Notes under the pieces: generated by a model
Database searches by the model: none
Told to the model about the DNA's origin: nothing
What the model saw: the letters and a program-made list of their open reading frames with translations, nothing else
Shown here: one piece after another, positions 30,291 to 39,427 of the stretch
Layout of the letters: every line of letters starts with the position of its first letter
Position numbering within the stretch: position 1 is the stretch's first letter
Source of the DNA: Aquisphaera insulae
GTDB lineage: Bacteria > Planctomycetota > Planctomycetia > Isosphaerales > Isosphaeraceae
Assembly (NCBI RefSeq): GCF_011064615.1
Contig: NZ_JAALJH010000047.1
Coordinates: 1 to 64,000, forward strand
Length of the DNA stretch: 64,000 nt
Direction of reading: 5' to 3'
Translations under genes and position numbers: made by a program

Positions 30291-30319
30291 CGGCGGGATC
30301 CCCGGCGGAGCGGAATCGA

Positions 30320-31222
30320 TCAACTCCCCTCGGGCGTCTTCACCCGGAACTCCCGGGTGCTGAAGACGATCGCGCCCAGGATCCCGGCGACGGCGGCGAT
30401 GCCGGCCAGGACGAGCACGCAGGTGGTCGCCTCGGGGGCCCTGGCCACGTCGATCCCCCAGTCGTCGCCGGGGAGGTCCAGCCAGCGGATGAAGAGGGTG
30501 CGGAGGTAGAACATCACGGTGGACCAGCGGATGGAGAAGTCGATGTTCGCGAAGGCCCCCTCGAAGGCGACGATGTACGCCACGCCCGCCAGCAGCGCCC
30601 GCCGGATCACCAGCCCGAGCAGCCCGAAGAGGGCCGCATACGCCGCCAGGCCGAGCGTCAGGATTCCGGCGAGGATCGCCGCCCGCCGGGCCAGGGCCGC
30701 GAGGTCCATCAGGCCCGTCCCCCAGTAGACGGCGGCCAGCGCCATCGCCGTGAACGCGGCCGTGACCAGGGCCAGCACCAGCCACGTCCCCGCCAGCTTG
30801 GACGCGTACACGAGCCATCGCGGCACCGGCCGGATCAGCAGGTAGGTCAGCGTCTGCTCGTCCACGTCGTCCTGCACCATCCCGGATGCGAACAGCAGCG
30901 CCGCCAGCGGCACCAGGGCCTGGGGGATCATCCCGAAGACCAGGACGTCCTCCGCCTGCCTGGCCTGGTAGGGGACGTCGAAGCGATGCGCCAGCGCGGC
31001 GAAGAGGATCGGCAGCGAGAAGAGGACGCAGAGGACCAGCAGCTTCCGCCCGCGGACCTGCCGATCGGCCGTGATCCGCAGGATGGTCGAGATCGCCGAG
31101 AACGGCACCCATCGCGACAGCCGCACCGGCGGCCCGTCGTCGAGGTCGCCGGGGGCGGGCAGGCCGGTGGCGATCGCCGGATGGCCGGGCTGCCGGGTGG
31201 TCTCGATCGCCGCGTCGTTCAT
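30320..31222 (-). CDS. ABC-2 type transporter permease
   Basis: A 300-residue permease with about six membrane helices and a long N-terminal cytosolic tail (about 45 residues). It contains the ABC-2 motif VDEQTLTYLLIRPVPR, where the substrate of nearby ATPases would couple. It lies about 330 bases downstream of the second ATPase gene, with a small lipoprotein gene on the opposite strand between them. Whether it belongs to the same transporter is inferred. Confidence 0.85.
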   Translation of the reverse strand: MNDAAIETTRQPGHPAIATGLPAPGDLDDGPPVRLSRWVPFSAISTILRITADRQVRGRKLLVLCVLFSLPILFAALAHRFDVPYQARQAEDVLVFGMIPQALVPLAALLFASGMVQDDVDEQTLTYLLIRPVPRWLVYASKLAGTWLVLALVTAAFTAMALAAVYWGTGLMDLAALARRAAILAGILTLGLAAYAALFGLLGLVIRRALLAGVAYIVAFEGAFANIDFSIRWSTVMFYLRTLFIRWLDLPGDDWGIDVARAPEATTCVLVLAGIAAVAGILGAIVFSTREFRVKTPEGS

Positions 31223-31303
31223 CGTGCCTCCTCCAAGCCTCGCATCCCAACTTGCCCTTGACGCCTCGCCGCGAGTCGATAGCGTGCGGCGAGGAGGTGG
31301 GCC

Positions 31304-31537
31304 ATGCGTCGTCGGATCTTCCTGGTCCTCGGGCTGATCTTCATGAGCGGTTGCACCGGTCTACTCGACCGCGAGGAGCGGCGCTACCGTATCGCAAAGT
31401 GGTGGGAAAGTCTCCAGGAAGGTAATGGCTCGACCGGGGGTTACCAGGCCCAGAGCGATGTCGAGAAGGCTCGTCACGAGCGAACGGTTATCAACGAGCT
31501 GAATTCCTTGGTCGGGAATTCGCCCAACCATCGTTGA
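31304..31537 (+). CDS. Small lipoprotein
   Basis: A 77-residue lipoprotein: basic start, hydrophobic helix and a lipobox FMSGC with the modified Cys at about residue 17, followed by a charged mature part. Function unknown. GAGGAGG lies eight bases before the ATG. It is transcribed opposite to the flanking ABC transporter genes. Confidence 0.75.
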   Translation: MRRRIFLVLGLIFMSGCTGLLDREERRYRIAKWWESLQEGNGSTGGYQAQSDVEKARHERTVINELNSLVGNSPNHR

Positions 31538-31553
31538 CTCCGAGTCCGCCCCA

Positions 31554-32540
31554 TCAAGACGTCACCAGATACCGGAACACGGCCTCCAGGTTGTCGTCGT
31601 CCGAATAAACCTCGGAGATCGGCGTGTCCCCCTCGAGGCTGAGCGCGGGGAGCCGGCCGTAGAAGGCGTCCGGGGCGCGGGTCTCGACGACGATCGCGCC
31701 GTCGTCGCGCTGGAAATCGACGCCCACGACGTCGTCCCAGCGCACCAGCTTCGCCGCCAGGGTCCTCGGCTCGGGGCACTTCAGGACGATACGGTGGGGA
31801 TGGGCGTCGATCAGGTCGCGGATCTGGCGGACGTCGCCGTAGGCCACGAGCTTGCCGCGGTTCATGAGCACGATCTGGCGGGTGAAGCCCTGGACCTCCT
31901 GGAGGACGTGGCTCGAGACGACGATCGTCCGCCCCTCGCGGCCGAGCCTGGCGACGAGCTCCACCAGCTCGTGGCGGGCCACGGGGTCCGTCCCCGTCAG
32001 CGGCTCGTCCAGGAAGAGGATCCGCGGGTCGTGCACCAGCGCCTGGGCCAGCTTGGTCCGCTGCCGCATCCCCTTGGAATAGCCGCGGACGGCGCGATGG
32101 GCGTGCTCCGTCATCTTGACCGTCTCGAGCACGCGGTCGACGGCGTCCCTGGCCGCGCGGCGGCCGAGGCCCGCCAGGAGCGCGCACGATCGCAGGAACT
32201 CGCGGCCGCTCATCCATTCGAAGAAGGCGTCCTGCTCCGGGCAGAGGCCGATCAGCCGATTGAGCGCGGCATTGTTCCAGGGCCGATGCCCGAGGACCCT
32301 CACCGCCCCCTGGCTGGGCCGGAGCTGCCCGGTCGCGAGCTGGAGGAACGTGCTCTTGCCCGCCCCGTTGGGCCCGAGCAGCCCCGTCACGCCGGGACCG
32401 ATCCGGATCGAGAAGTTGTTCACGCCGATCACCGGGCCGTACCACTTCGAGACCGAGTGGAAGGCCACCGGGACGGCCTGACGGCCGGAGACATCGGACT
32501 CGTGAGTTTCCAGACCTGCGCCCATGGCCGCCTCGCCCAT
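31554..32540 (-). CDS. ABC transporter ATP-binding protein
   Basis: A 328-residue ATPase of the ABC-2/drug-exporter type: LLGPNGAGKSTFL (Walker A), YSKGMRQRTKLAQAL (signature), ILFLDEPLTGTD (Walker B), SSHVL (switch His). A C-terminal regulatory domain of about 90 residues follows. The start at 32540 is preferred for AGGGAGGG about nine bases upstream; ATG 32567 is an alternative and would overlap the stop of the permease gene before it (translational coupling). Confidence 0.9.
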   Translation of the reverse strand: MGEAAMGAGLETHESDVSGRQAVPVAFHSVSKWYGPVIGVNNFSIRIGPGVTGLLGPNGAGKSTFLQLATGQLRPSQGAVRVLGHRPWNNAALNRLIGLCPEQDAFFEWMSGREFLRSCALLAGLGRRAARDAVDRVLETVKMTEHAHRAVRGYSKGMRQRTKLAQALVHDPRILFLDEPLTGTDPVARHELVELVARLGREGRTIVVSSHVLQEVQGFTRQIVLMNRGKLVAYGDVRQIRDLIDAHPHRIVLKCPEPRTLAAKLVRWDDVVGVDFQRDDGAIVVETRAPDAFYGRLPALSLEGDTPISEVYSDDDNLEAVFRYLVTS

Positions 32541-32563
32541 TTCCACCGGCCCTCCCTTTCCCA

Positions 32564-33655
32564 TCATCTCAGCCGGTCCAGCGAGCGGATGCGGACGGAG
32601 AGGATCCCCACCGAGAGGACGCCCAGTCCGGCCAGGACGGCCAATGACCACGGCCAGGGGAGATCCGCCGCCTTCTCGTCGGTCGAGGTCCCGCTCGGGC
32701 CGTTGAGCCGGGGCGGCTCGGGCGGGCGCGGGAGCGGCGGGGCCATGTTGTCCGGCCCCCTGCGACGCCTGCCGCCGAGGAGCGACGGCCTGGCCCCCTG
32801 GCGGAGCTGGTCCTGGCCGGCCTGGAAGAGCGACCTCAGCCGCTCGTAGGCGGCCGGCGTGTCCAGCAGGCCCTCGCGGATCCGATCGAGGTTCCCGACG
32901 TACGAGACGAGCGGACACCACGGCTGGCGGACGACCGCCCCGAGCTGCCCGGCCGCGATCCCGCTGACGATCCAGATGCCCACCCACATCGCCCCGACGT
33001 ACCGCGAATTCTTCGAGAGCGACGACACGGCGAGGATGAGCGTCCCCGCCGAGACCACCACGATCGCCCCGTAGGCGAGCGTGCCGGCGAAGATCCGCCA
33101 GGTGTCGCGGAACACCAGCGGGTCCAGGCTGAAGCCGACGCCCAGGGCGTAGGCGAGGACCACCGGCACGAAGATCACCGCCGAGAGGAACGCCGCGACC
33201 ACGCCGAACTTGCCGAGGAAATAGTCGATCCGCCGCACCGGCCGCGAGAAGTACAGCGGGATGGCGTTGAACCGGAGGTCCTGGCTGATCAGCTCCGGCC
33301 CCGCCAGCAGCACGAGGAGCATCGAGAAATAGAGCTCGACCCGGAGGAACGTGTTGAAGGCGAGCGTCCAGAAGGTGGTCCGGAACCCCCGGGGCCCCGC
33401 GCGAAGCTCCTCGGGCAGGCCCTGGAAGAGGAAGAGCAGGGGGGCCAGGACGCTCGACTTCTGCTCGAACAACCCCCAGAAGACCAGGAACCCCGCCAGC
33501 ACCAGCGCCGGCGTGAAGGCGCCCAGGAAGATCCAGCGCAGCCACTTGTTGCCGGCCTGGGCGCGGATGCCCTGGCGGGTGATGGCCGCCCATCGCCAGG
33601 CGTGACCGTGCAGGCTCCCGGCCCAATGTTGATAGCCCTGTTCGAGGATCGGCAT
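32564..33655 (-). CDS. ABC transporter permease
   Basis: A 363-residue permease with six to seven membrane helices, a proline-rich soluble loop (about residues 290-325), and a last helix near the C-terminus. Its stop overlaps possible starts of the downstream ATPase gene. It begins four bases after the first ATPase gene, so the ATPase-permease-ATPase genes are one operon. Confidence 0.85.
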   Translation of the reverse strand: MPILEQGYQHWAGSLHGHAWRWAAITRQGIRAQAGNKWLRWIFLGAFTPALVLAGFLVFWGLFEQKSSVLAPLLFLFQGLPEELRAGPRGFRTTFWTLAFNTFLRVELYFSMLLVLLAGPELISQDLRFNAIPLYFSRPVRRIDYFLGKFGVVAAFLSAVIFVPVVLAYALGVGFSLDPLVFRDTWRIFAGTLAYGAIVVVSAGTLILAVSSLSKNSRYVGAMWVGIWIVSGIAAGQLGAVVRQPWCPLVSYVGNLDRIREGLLDTPAAYERLRSLFQAGQDQLRQGARPSLLGGRRRRGPDNMAPPLPRPPEPPRLNGPSGTSTDEKAADLPWPWSLAVLAGLGVLSVGILSVRIRSLDRLR

Positions 33656-33659
33656 CGGC

Positions 33660-34571
33660 TCAGCTCTGCTCCCCCAGGGCCCCCAGGAAGATCTCCTCGA
33701 GCGTGCTCCGCCGCGGCCGCAGGGCGCGGATCTGCTCGCCGGCCCGCCCGGCCGCGGCCCACAGGACGCCCGCCGATTCGCCCTTCGGCAGCCTCACCCG
33801 CAGGTGGTCGTCGGCCACGCTCGCCTCGGCCCCGAACCCGGCCAGCCTGGCGGCGAAGGCGGGCAGGTCCCCCTTCACCCGGACCTCGAACTCGTCGTCG
33901 TGCGGCCGCTTCAGGTCCTCGATCCGCCCCTGTGCCAGCAACCGGCCGCGGCCCATCACCATGACGTGGTCGCAGACCCCCTCGACGTCCGGCAGCAGGT
34001 GGCTGGAGAAGACCAGGCTCATCCCCTTCGACCGCGAGAGGTCGCGCGCCAGCGTCAGGATCTCCTCGCGGCCCTTCGGGTCCATGCCGTTGGTGGGCTC
34101 GTCCAGGATCAGGAGCCGCGGGTCGTGGACGATCGCCGAGGCGATCTTCAGCCGCTGCTTCATCCCCGTCGAGTACGACTCCACCCGCCGATACCGCGCC
34201 TCCCCAAGGCCGACGTAGTCCAGCACCTCGTGGGCCCGCTGGAGGGCATCGCGCGAGGCCATCCCGACCAGCTCCCCCGCGTACGCCACGAACCGGACGC
34301 CGATCAGGCCGGGGAAGAGGCATTCGTCCTCGGTCGCGAAGCCGACCGCCTGGCGGATGTCCATCCGATCGGAGCGGATGTCCATCCCGAGCACTCGCCC
34401 ATTTCCCGCATCGAGGGAGATCAGCCCCAGCAGGCAGCGGATCATCGTCGTCTTGCCCGCCCCGTTGGGCCCGAGCAATCCGATCGCCCCCTCCGGCAGG
34501 GCCACCGACAACCCGTCCAGGGCCGTGACCTTGCCGTAGGTCTTCGTCACGCCGTCCAGTTCGATGAGCAT
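33660..34571 (-). CDS. ABC transporter ATP-binding protein
   Basis: A 303-residue ATPase: LLGPNGAGKTTMI, YSTGMKQRLKIA, LLILDEPTNGMD and SSHLLPDVE are intact. A C-terminal domain of about 90 residues is present. It is the first gene of a divergently placed operon; ATG 34571 is chosen over a TTG at 34595. The 222-base region between it and the radical SAM gene is AT-richer and should carry promoters for both directions. Confidence 0.9.
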   Translation of the reverse strand: MLIELDGVTKTYGKVTALDGLSVALPEGAIGLLGPNGAGKTTMIRCLLGLISLDAGNGRVLGMDIRSDRMDIRQAVGFATEDECLFPGLIGVRFVAYAGELVGMASRDALQRAHEVLDYVGLGEARYRRVESYSTGMKQRLKIASAIVHDPRLLILDEPTNGMDPKGREEILTLARDLSRSKGMSLVFSSHLLPDVEGVCDHVMVMGRGRLLAQGRIEDLKRPHDDEFEVRVKGDLPAFAARLAGFGAEASVADDHLRVRLPKGESAGVLWAAAGRAGEQIRALRPRRSTLEEIFLGALGEQS

Positions 34572-34817
34572 CAACGGCCCCGATGGCGACTCCAACCCGC
34601 GGCCCGGGACGATCCCGCGGCACGATACGTCTTCGCCGCGGCGGCCGGATTGTTGGAAGGACCAGACGAGGATACGCGAAGCGACCGTGCCGGGTAAACC
34701 GCCGCAACCGCGAGGGAGGTGAAGAAGAACGTCGGAATACTGGACAAAATATCACATTAAAGACTAGAATCTCGATCGGTGCCAATCAACCCGACCACGT
34801 CCCCGGGGGCCGCTCCG

Positions 34818-35918
34818 ATGACTCGCGACGACCATCCTCTCGCCGCCGGCCGAGGCGCCCGGGTCAACCCGCCGAACCGGTTCGAGCGGACGCACCACGA
34901 GCTCGACCTGTCGGAGCTGGACTCCGACGACGACGCGGATTACATCGCCTCCCTGGGCCGGCCACCCACGACGTTCATCCCCGACCATTCCCGGACCATC
35001 CTCTGCCGCAACGACAGCCCGGACGTCGGCTTCGAAGTGAGCATCAACCCGTACCGAGGCTGTGAACATGGCTGCGTCTATTGCTACGCGAGGCCGGGCC
35101 ACGAGTACCTGGGTTACTCCGCCGGCCTGGATTTCGAGACGCGGATCCTGGTCAAGCACGACGCGCCGGAGCTGCTCCGCCGGGAGCTGATGAAGCCGAG
35201 CTACGCGCCGAAGGTCCTGGCGCTCAGCGGCGTGACCGACGCGTACCAGCCGGCGGAGCGGCGATTGAGGCTGACGAGGCGGTGCCTGGAGGTCCTGGCC
35301 GAGTTCCGGCACGCGGTGGGGATCGTCACCAAGAACAGGCTGGTGGTCCGGGACCTGGACCTGCTCCGCGAGCTGGCGTCGCACGGAGCCGCGGGCGTGA
35401 TGCTCTCGGTCACGACGCTCGACCCGGGGCTGGCGCGGGATCTCGAGCCGAGGACGTCGCCGCCGGCGGCCCGCCTGGAAGCGATCCGGTCGCTCGCCGC
35501 GGCGGGCGTCCCCGTGGGCGTGATGGTCGCGCCGGTGATCCCGGGGCTGACGGACCATGAGATGCCGGCGATCCTCGAGGCCGCGGCGGGGGCCGGCGCG
35601 ACGATCGCCGGCTACGTCGTCCTCCGGCTGCCGATGGCCGTCGCCCCGCTCTTCGAGGACTGGCTGGAACGCCATCGGCCGGCCGTCAAGGACCGCGTCC
35701 TGGGGCGGATCCGCGCCCTCCGCGACGGCCGCCTGAACGACCCGCGGTTCGGGTCGCGGATGCGCGGCGAGGGGCCGCTCGCCGAGCTGATCCACCGGGT
35801 CTTCCACGTCGCCTGCCGCCGGCATGGCCTGAACCGCGAACGCTGGTCCGTCTCCCCCTCGGCCTTCCGGAGGCCGGAGGGATCCGGGGCGGGTCGGCAG
35901 TTGCGGCTGTTCGAATGA
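34818..35918 (+). CDS. PA0069-type radical SAM protein
   Basis: A 366-residue radical SAM protein. The iron-sulfur motif CEHGCVYCYA (CxxxCxxC) is at about residues 86-94, preceded by VGFEVSINPYRG and followed by HEYLGYSAGLDFETRILVK, which identify the PA0069/SplB-like family. Its reaction is not known; DNA-photoproduct-lyase relatives exist. The C-terminal tail is Arg-rich. ATG 34818 is used; a GTG at 34779 would add 13 residues. Confidence 0.88.
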   Translation: MTRDDHPLAAGRGARVNPPNRFERTHHELDLSELDSDDDADYIASLGRPPTTFIPDHSRTILCRNDSPDVGFEVSINPYRGCEHGCVYCYARPGHEYLGYSAGLDFETRILVKHDAPELLRRELMKPSYAPKVLALSGVTDAYQPAERRLRLTRRCLEVLAEFRHAVGIVTKNRLVVRDLDLLRELASHGAAGVMLSVTTLDPGLARDLEPRTSPPAARLEAIRSLAAAGVPVGVMVAPVIPGLTDHEMPAILEAAAGAGATIAGYVVLRLPMAVAPLFEDWLERHRPAVKDRVLGRIRALRDGRLNDPRFGSRMRGEGPLAELIHRVFHVACRRHGLNRERWSVSPSAFRRPEGSGAGRQLRLFE

Positions 35919-36082
35919 CGCGGCCCGCACGATCGACCGATGGATCGGCCGCCCGCGTTCCTGGTACAACCACAAGAACCGGCAAGGTCCGGCGAATACC
36001 CCGGGACTCGCCGTCCTGCGCATCCCGCGCGGGCCCGGCGGGTCCCGCGGATGGACACGAAGGAAATCTCGAGGATCGCACC

Positions 36083-37963
36083 ATGACACGTACCGGCCGG
36101 ATACCCGGCATCGCCCTGTCGCTCGCCCTCCTGACGGGGCCCGTCGCATTCGCCCAGGAGAAGCCCGCGGACGGCCAGAAGCCCGCGACATCCCCGGCAA
36201 AGGAGGCCAGGCCGGAGCCGCCTCCGAAGCCGAAGATCGCCGTCTTCCGCCTCAGCGGGCCGATCCAGGAGACTCCGAAGGATGATGTCCTCAATCTCGG
36301 CGGCGAGGTCGGGGTCCCCTTGCAGACGCTGGTCTCCCGGCTGGACAAGGCGGCCGGCGATCCCGCGGTGAAGGCGGTGGTGATCCTGCTGGAAGGGCCG
36401 GAGATCGGCGCGTCCCAGGTGGAGGAAGTGCGGCAGGCGATCGGCCGGGTCCGGGCGGCCGGCAAGGAGGTGTACGCACACGCCGACGAGATCGGCGGGA
36501 TGGGCCATTATGTGCTGCTCACGGCGGCCTCGACGATCTCCGTGACGCCGACGAGCGAGCTGGCGATCACCGGCCTCTACGGCGAGTCGCCCTACCTCCG
36601 CCGGCTCCTCGACAAGATCGGCGTGAAGCCCGATTTCCTGACCTGCGGCGACTACAAGAGCGCCGCGGAGATCTTCCTCCGCGACGGCCCCAGCAAGGAG
36701 GCCGAGGCCATGCAGAACTGGCTGCTGGACAGCCTCTACGAGACGGCCGTCGCGCGGGCGGCCTCAGGCCGGAAGGTCGGCCCGGCGATCGTCCAGGCGT
36801 GGATCGACAGCGGCCCGCACTCGGCGGAGAAGGCGAAGGAGCTGGGGATGATCGACGCCGTCGAGCATCGCCAGGACCTGGAAGCCCGGCTCGCCGGCAA
36901 GTACGGCAAGGACGTGGCCTTCGACCGCAAGTACGGCCGCAAGGCGGAGCCGAAGCTCGACGCATCGTCCCCGTTCGGCCTGTTCAAGTTCTGGGGCGAG
37001 CTGCTGGGCGCGTCGAAGGCATCGGACTCGAAGAAGCCGGCCGTCGGCGTCGTCTACGTGGAAGGGCCGATCGTGGTCGGCGGGGGCGGCGCCTCGGACC
37101 TCTTCCAGGACGCGGCCGCCTCCGGCGTGAAGCTCCGCCGGGCGCTCGACCAGGCCGCCGGGGACGACGCGATCAGGGCCATCGTCCTGCGGGTGGATTC
37201 GCCCGGCGGCTCCGCGCTCGCGAGCGAGATCATCCTGGACGCCACCCGCCGCGTGAAGGCGAAGAAGCCGTTCGTCGTCTCCATGGGGGACGTCGCCGGC
37301 AGCGGCGGCTATTACGTCGCCTGCGCCTCGGACACGGTCTTCGCCGACGCGTCCACGATCACCGCCAGCATCGGCGTGGTCAGCGGCAAGCTCGCGACCA
37401 AGGACGTCTACGACAGGCTGGGGGTCGACTTCAAGTCGTACCGCCGCGGCCAGAACGCCGGGATGCTCGCATCCGGCGAGGTCTTCTCGCCGGGCGAGAA
37501 GCTCAAGATGCGCGCCCTGATGGACGAGACCTACGGCGTCTTCAAGGGCCACGTCGTCGCCGCTCGCGGCAATCGCCTCAAGAAGCCGATCGACGACCTC
37601 GCCGGCGGACGGGTCTTCACCGGCAAGCAGGCCCTGGAGCTCGGCCTGGTGGACCGGCTCGGCACGCTCCACGACGCGATCGCGTTCGCGGCCGATCAGG
37701 CCAAGGTGAAGGACTACGAGATCCGCACCGTGCCCAGGCCGCGGTCGTTCCTCGAGCAGCTCCTGGACGAGGGCTCCGACGACGAGGGGGGCAAGCGTTT
37801 GAATGTCCTCCAGCGGCCCTCGCTCTTCGAGCTGGCCGCGCCGCACCTGAAGGCCCTCGACCCCGCCCGCGCGTCGCTCGTCCGCGCCGCGCTCGGCCGG
37901 CTCGAGCTGATCCGCCGCGAGGGGGTCGTCCTCATGATGCCGGAACTGGCCGCCGGGCGCTAA
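36083..37963 (+). CDS. sppA: Signal peptide peptidase SppA-type protease
   Basis: A 626-residue envelope protein. A signal peptide (about 1-24, ending VAFAQ) is followed by two ClpP-fold halves, as in the 67-kDa type SppA. The catalytic Lys is in GDYKSAAEIF of the first half and the catalytic Ser in MGDVAGSGGYYVACASD of the second. It degrades signal peptides left in the membrane after secretion; here it may have wider envelope roles. The ATG follows GAGG by ten bases. A proline/alanine linker follows the signal peptide. Confidence 0.9.
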   Translation: MTRTGRIPGIALSLALLTGPVAFAQEKPADGQKPATSPAKEARPEPPPKPKIAVFRLSGPIQETPKDDVLNLGGEVGVPLQTLVSRLDKAAGDPAVKAVVILLEGPEIGASQVEEVRQAIGRVRAAGKEVYAHADEIGGMGHYVLLTAASTISVTPTSELAITGLYGESPYLRRLLDKIGVKPDFLTCGDYKSAAEIFLRDGPSKEAEAMQNWLLDSLYETAVARAASGRKVGPAIVQAWIDSGPHSAEKAKELGMIDAVEHRQDLEARLAGKYGKDVAFDRKYGRKAEPKLDASSPFGLFKFWGELLGASKASDSKKPAVGVVYVEGPIVVGGGGASDLFQDAAASGVKLRRALDQAAGDDAIRAIVLRVDSPGGSALASEIILDATRRVKAKKPFVVSMGDVAGSGGYYVACASDTVFADASTITASIGVVSGKLATKDVYDRLGVDFKSYRRGQNAGMLASGEVFSPGEKLKMRALMDETYGVFKGHVVAARGNRLKKPIDDLAGGRVFTGKQALELGLVDRLGTLHDAIAFAADQAKVKDYEIRTVPRPRSFLEQLLDEGSDDEGGKRLNVLQRPSLFELAAPHLKALDPARASLVRAALGRLELIRREGVVLMMPELAAGR

Positions 37964-38067
37964 ACCCCGATGCTCCGTCGCGGTAGACTATGGCCACCCC
38001 CCCGAGGCGGCTGAGCTCTCATCGGCCGCCCCGCGGGGACTTACAAGGCCAGGCAGGAGACCGCATC

Positions 38068-39252
38068 ATGATGACGCCGCGACGCATCCTCTCCCTCGGG
38101 CTGGCGGTCGGACTCGCCGCCTCCACGGCCCTCGCGCAGGCACCGAACGCCGGCGGCCGACCGCGATCGCCCAACGACACGCTGAAGTCGGTCGAGGTCT
38201 CGCCCGACCACAAGGTCACCTTCCGGATCTACGCGCCGAAGGCCGCCGAGGTCTCCGTGGGCGGCGACTTCGCGGGGGGCGGCAAGCTGTCGAAGGACGA
38301 GCAGGGCGTCTGGTCGCTGACCGTCGGTCCGCTCCGACCCGACTATTACTCCTACACGTTCAACGTGGACGGCGTGAGGACCGTCGACCCGAAGAACCCG
38401 ATGATCAAGCAGGGGATCTCGAGCCTCGACAGCATGCTCCTGGTCCCGGGCGACGAGAGCGAATTCGAGGCGACGAAGGACGTACCCCACGGCGAGATCC
38501 GCCAGGCCTGGTATCGATCGACGACCCTGAACGAGCCCCGCCGGCTGCACGTCTACACGCCCCCGGGCTACGGCGAGGGGACCGAGAAGCTCCCGGTCTT
38601 CTACCTGCTCCACGGCGCGGGGGACGACGACTCGGGCTGGAGCACCATCGGCCGAGCCGGGTTCATCCTGGACAACCTGATCGCCGCCGGCAAGGCCCGG
38701 CCGATGCTCGTGGTCATGCCCAACGGCAGCCTGCCCCGGCCGACGAATTTCCCGAGGATCACCCCCGGGACCACGCCCTCCCCCGAGGCCCGCGCGGCGA
38801 TGGAGGCCATCCAGAACCGATTCACCGACGAGCTGCTGAAGGACATCGCGACGTTCGTCGAGGGCCATTACCGAGTCCTGCCGGGCGTGGAGAACCGGGC
38901 CCTCGCGGGACTCTCCATGGGGGGCGGCCAGACCCTCCGCGTGCTCACCACCCACCCCGACCGCTTCGCGTACGTCGGGATCTGGAGCGCCGGGCTCTTC
39001 GGCGGCAATCCCGACGAGTGGGAGAAGCGGAACGCCGGGTTCCTCGAGCGGGCGAAGTCCGTCAACGACACCGTCAAGCTCCTCTCGATCCGGGTCGGCG
39101 ACGGCGACTTCGCCCTGGCCGGGACGAAGAGCCTGTCGGAGGTCCTGAACCGCCATAACGTCAAGTATGAGCTGACGATCAACGACGGCGGCCACACCTG
39201 GATCAACTGGCGCAAGTATCTGAACGAGCTGGCGCCGCGGCTGTTCCGCTGA
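38068..39252 (+). CDS. Secreted CBM48-esterase (XynZ-type)
   Basis: A 394-residue secreted protein with a signal peptide (residues 1-23, ending ALAQ), a CBM48-like beta domain (about 40-130, TFRIYAPKAAEVSVGGDF) and an esterase D/feruloyl-esterase-like alpha/beta hydrolase (LPVFYLLHGAGDDDSGW, GLSMGGGQTLR with the nucleophilic Ser, C-terminal DGGHTW His). Such enzymes release acyl groups from plant polysaccharides. CAGGAGA precedes the ATG. No sugar-degradation cluster surrounds it. Confidence 0.9.
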   Translation: MMTPRRILSLGLAVGLAASTALAQAPNAGGRPRSPNDTLKSVEVSPDHKVTFRIYAPKAAEVSVGGDFAGGGKLSKDEQGVWSLTVGPLRPDYYSYTFNVDGVRTVDPKNPMIKQGISSLDSMLLVPGDESEFEATKDVPHGEIRQAWYRSTTLNEPRRLHVYTPPGYGEGTEKLPVFYLLHGAGDDDSGWSTIGRAGFILDNLIAAGKARPMLVVMPNGSLPRPTNFPRITPGTTPSPEARAAMEAIQNRFTDELLKDIATFVEGHYRVLPGVENRALAGLSMGGGQTLRVLTTHPDRFAYVGIWSAGLFGGNPDEWEKRNAGFLERAKSVNDTVKLLSIRVGDGDFALAGTKSLSEVLNRHNVKYELTINDGGHTWINWRKYLNELAPRLFR

Positions 39253-39427
39253 CCGTCATCGTCAAGAAAGCGCCCCGACATGCCGATGTGAGCACGGACG
39301 TCCGTCGGCATGCCGAGGCCACTCCTCCCGCGATCGTCTCCCGCGCCGAGCTCGATCTCGCAATTCCGCGCAATCCAGACGTCTCGCCCTTCTCGATGCA
39401 AGGAACTCAGGTCCGGAGGGGCCGGCC

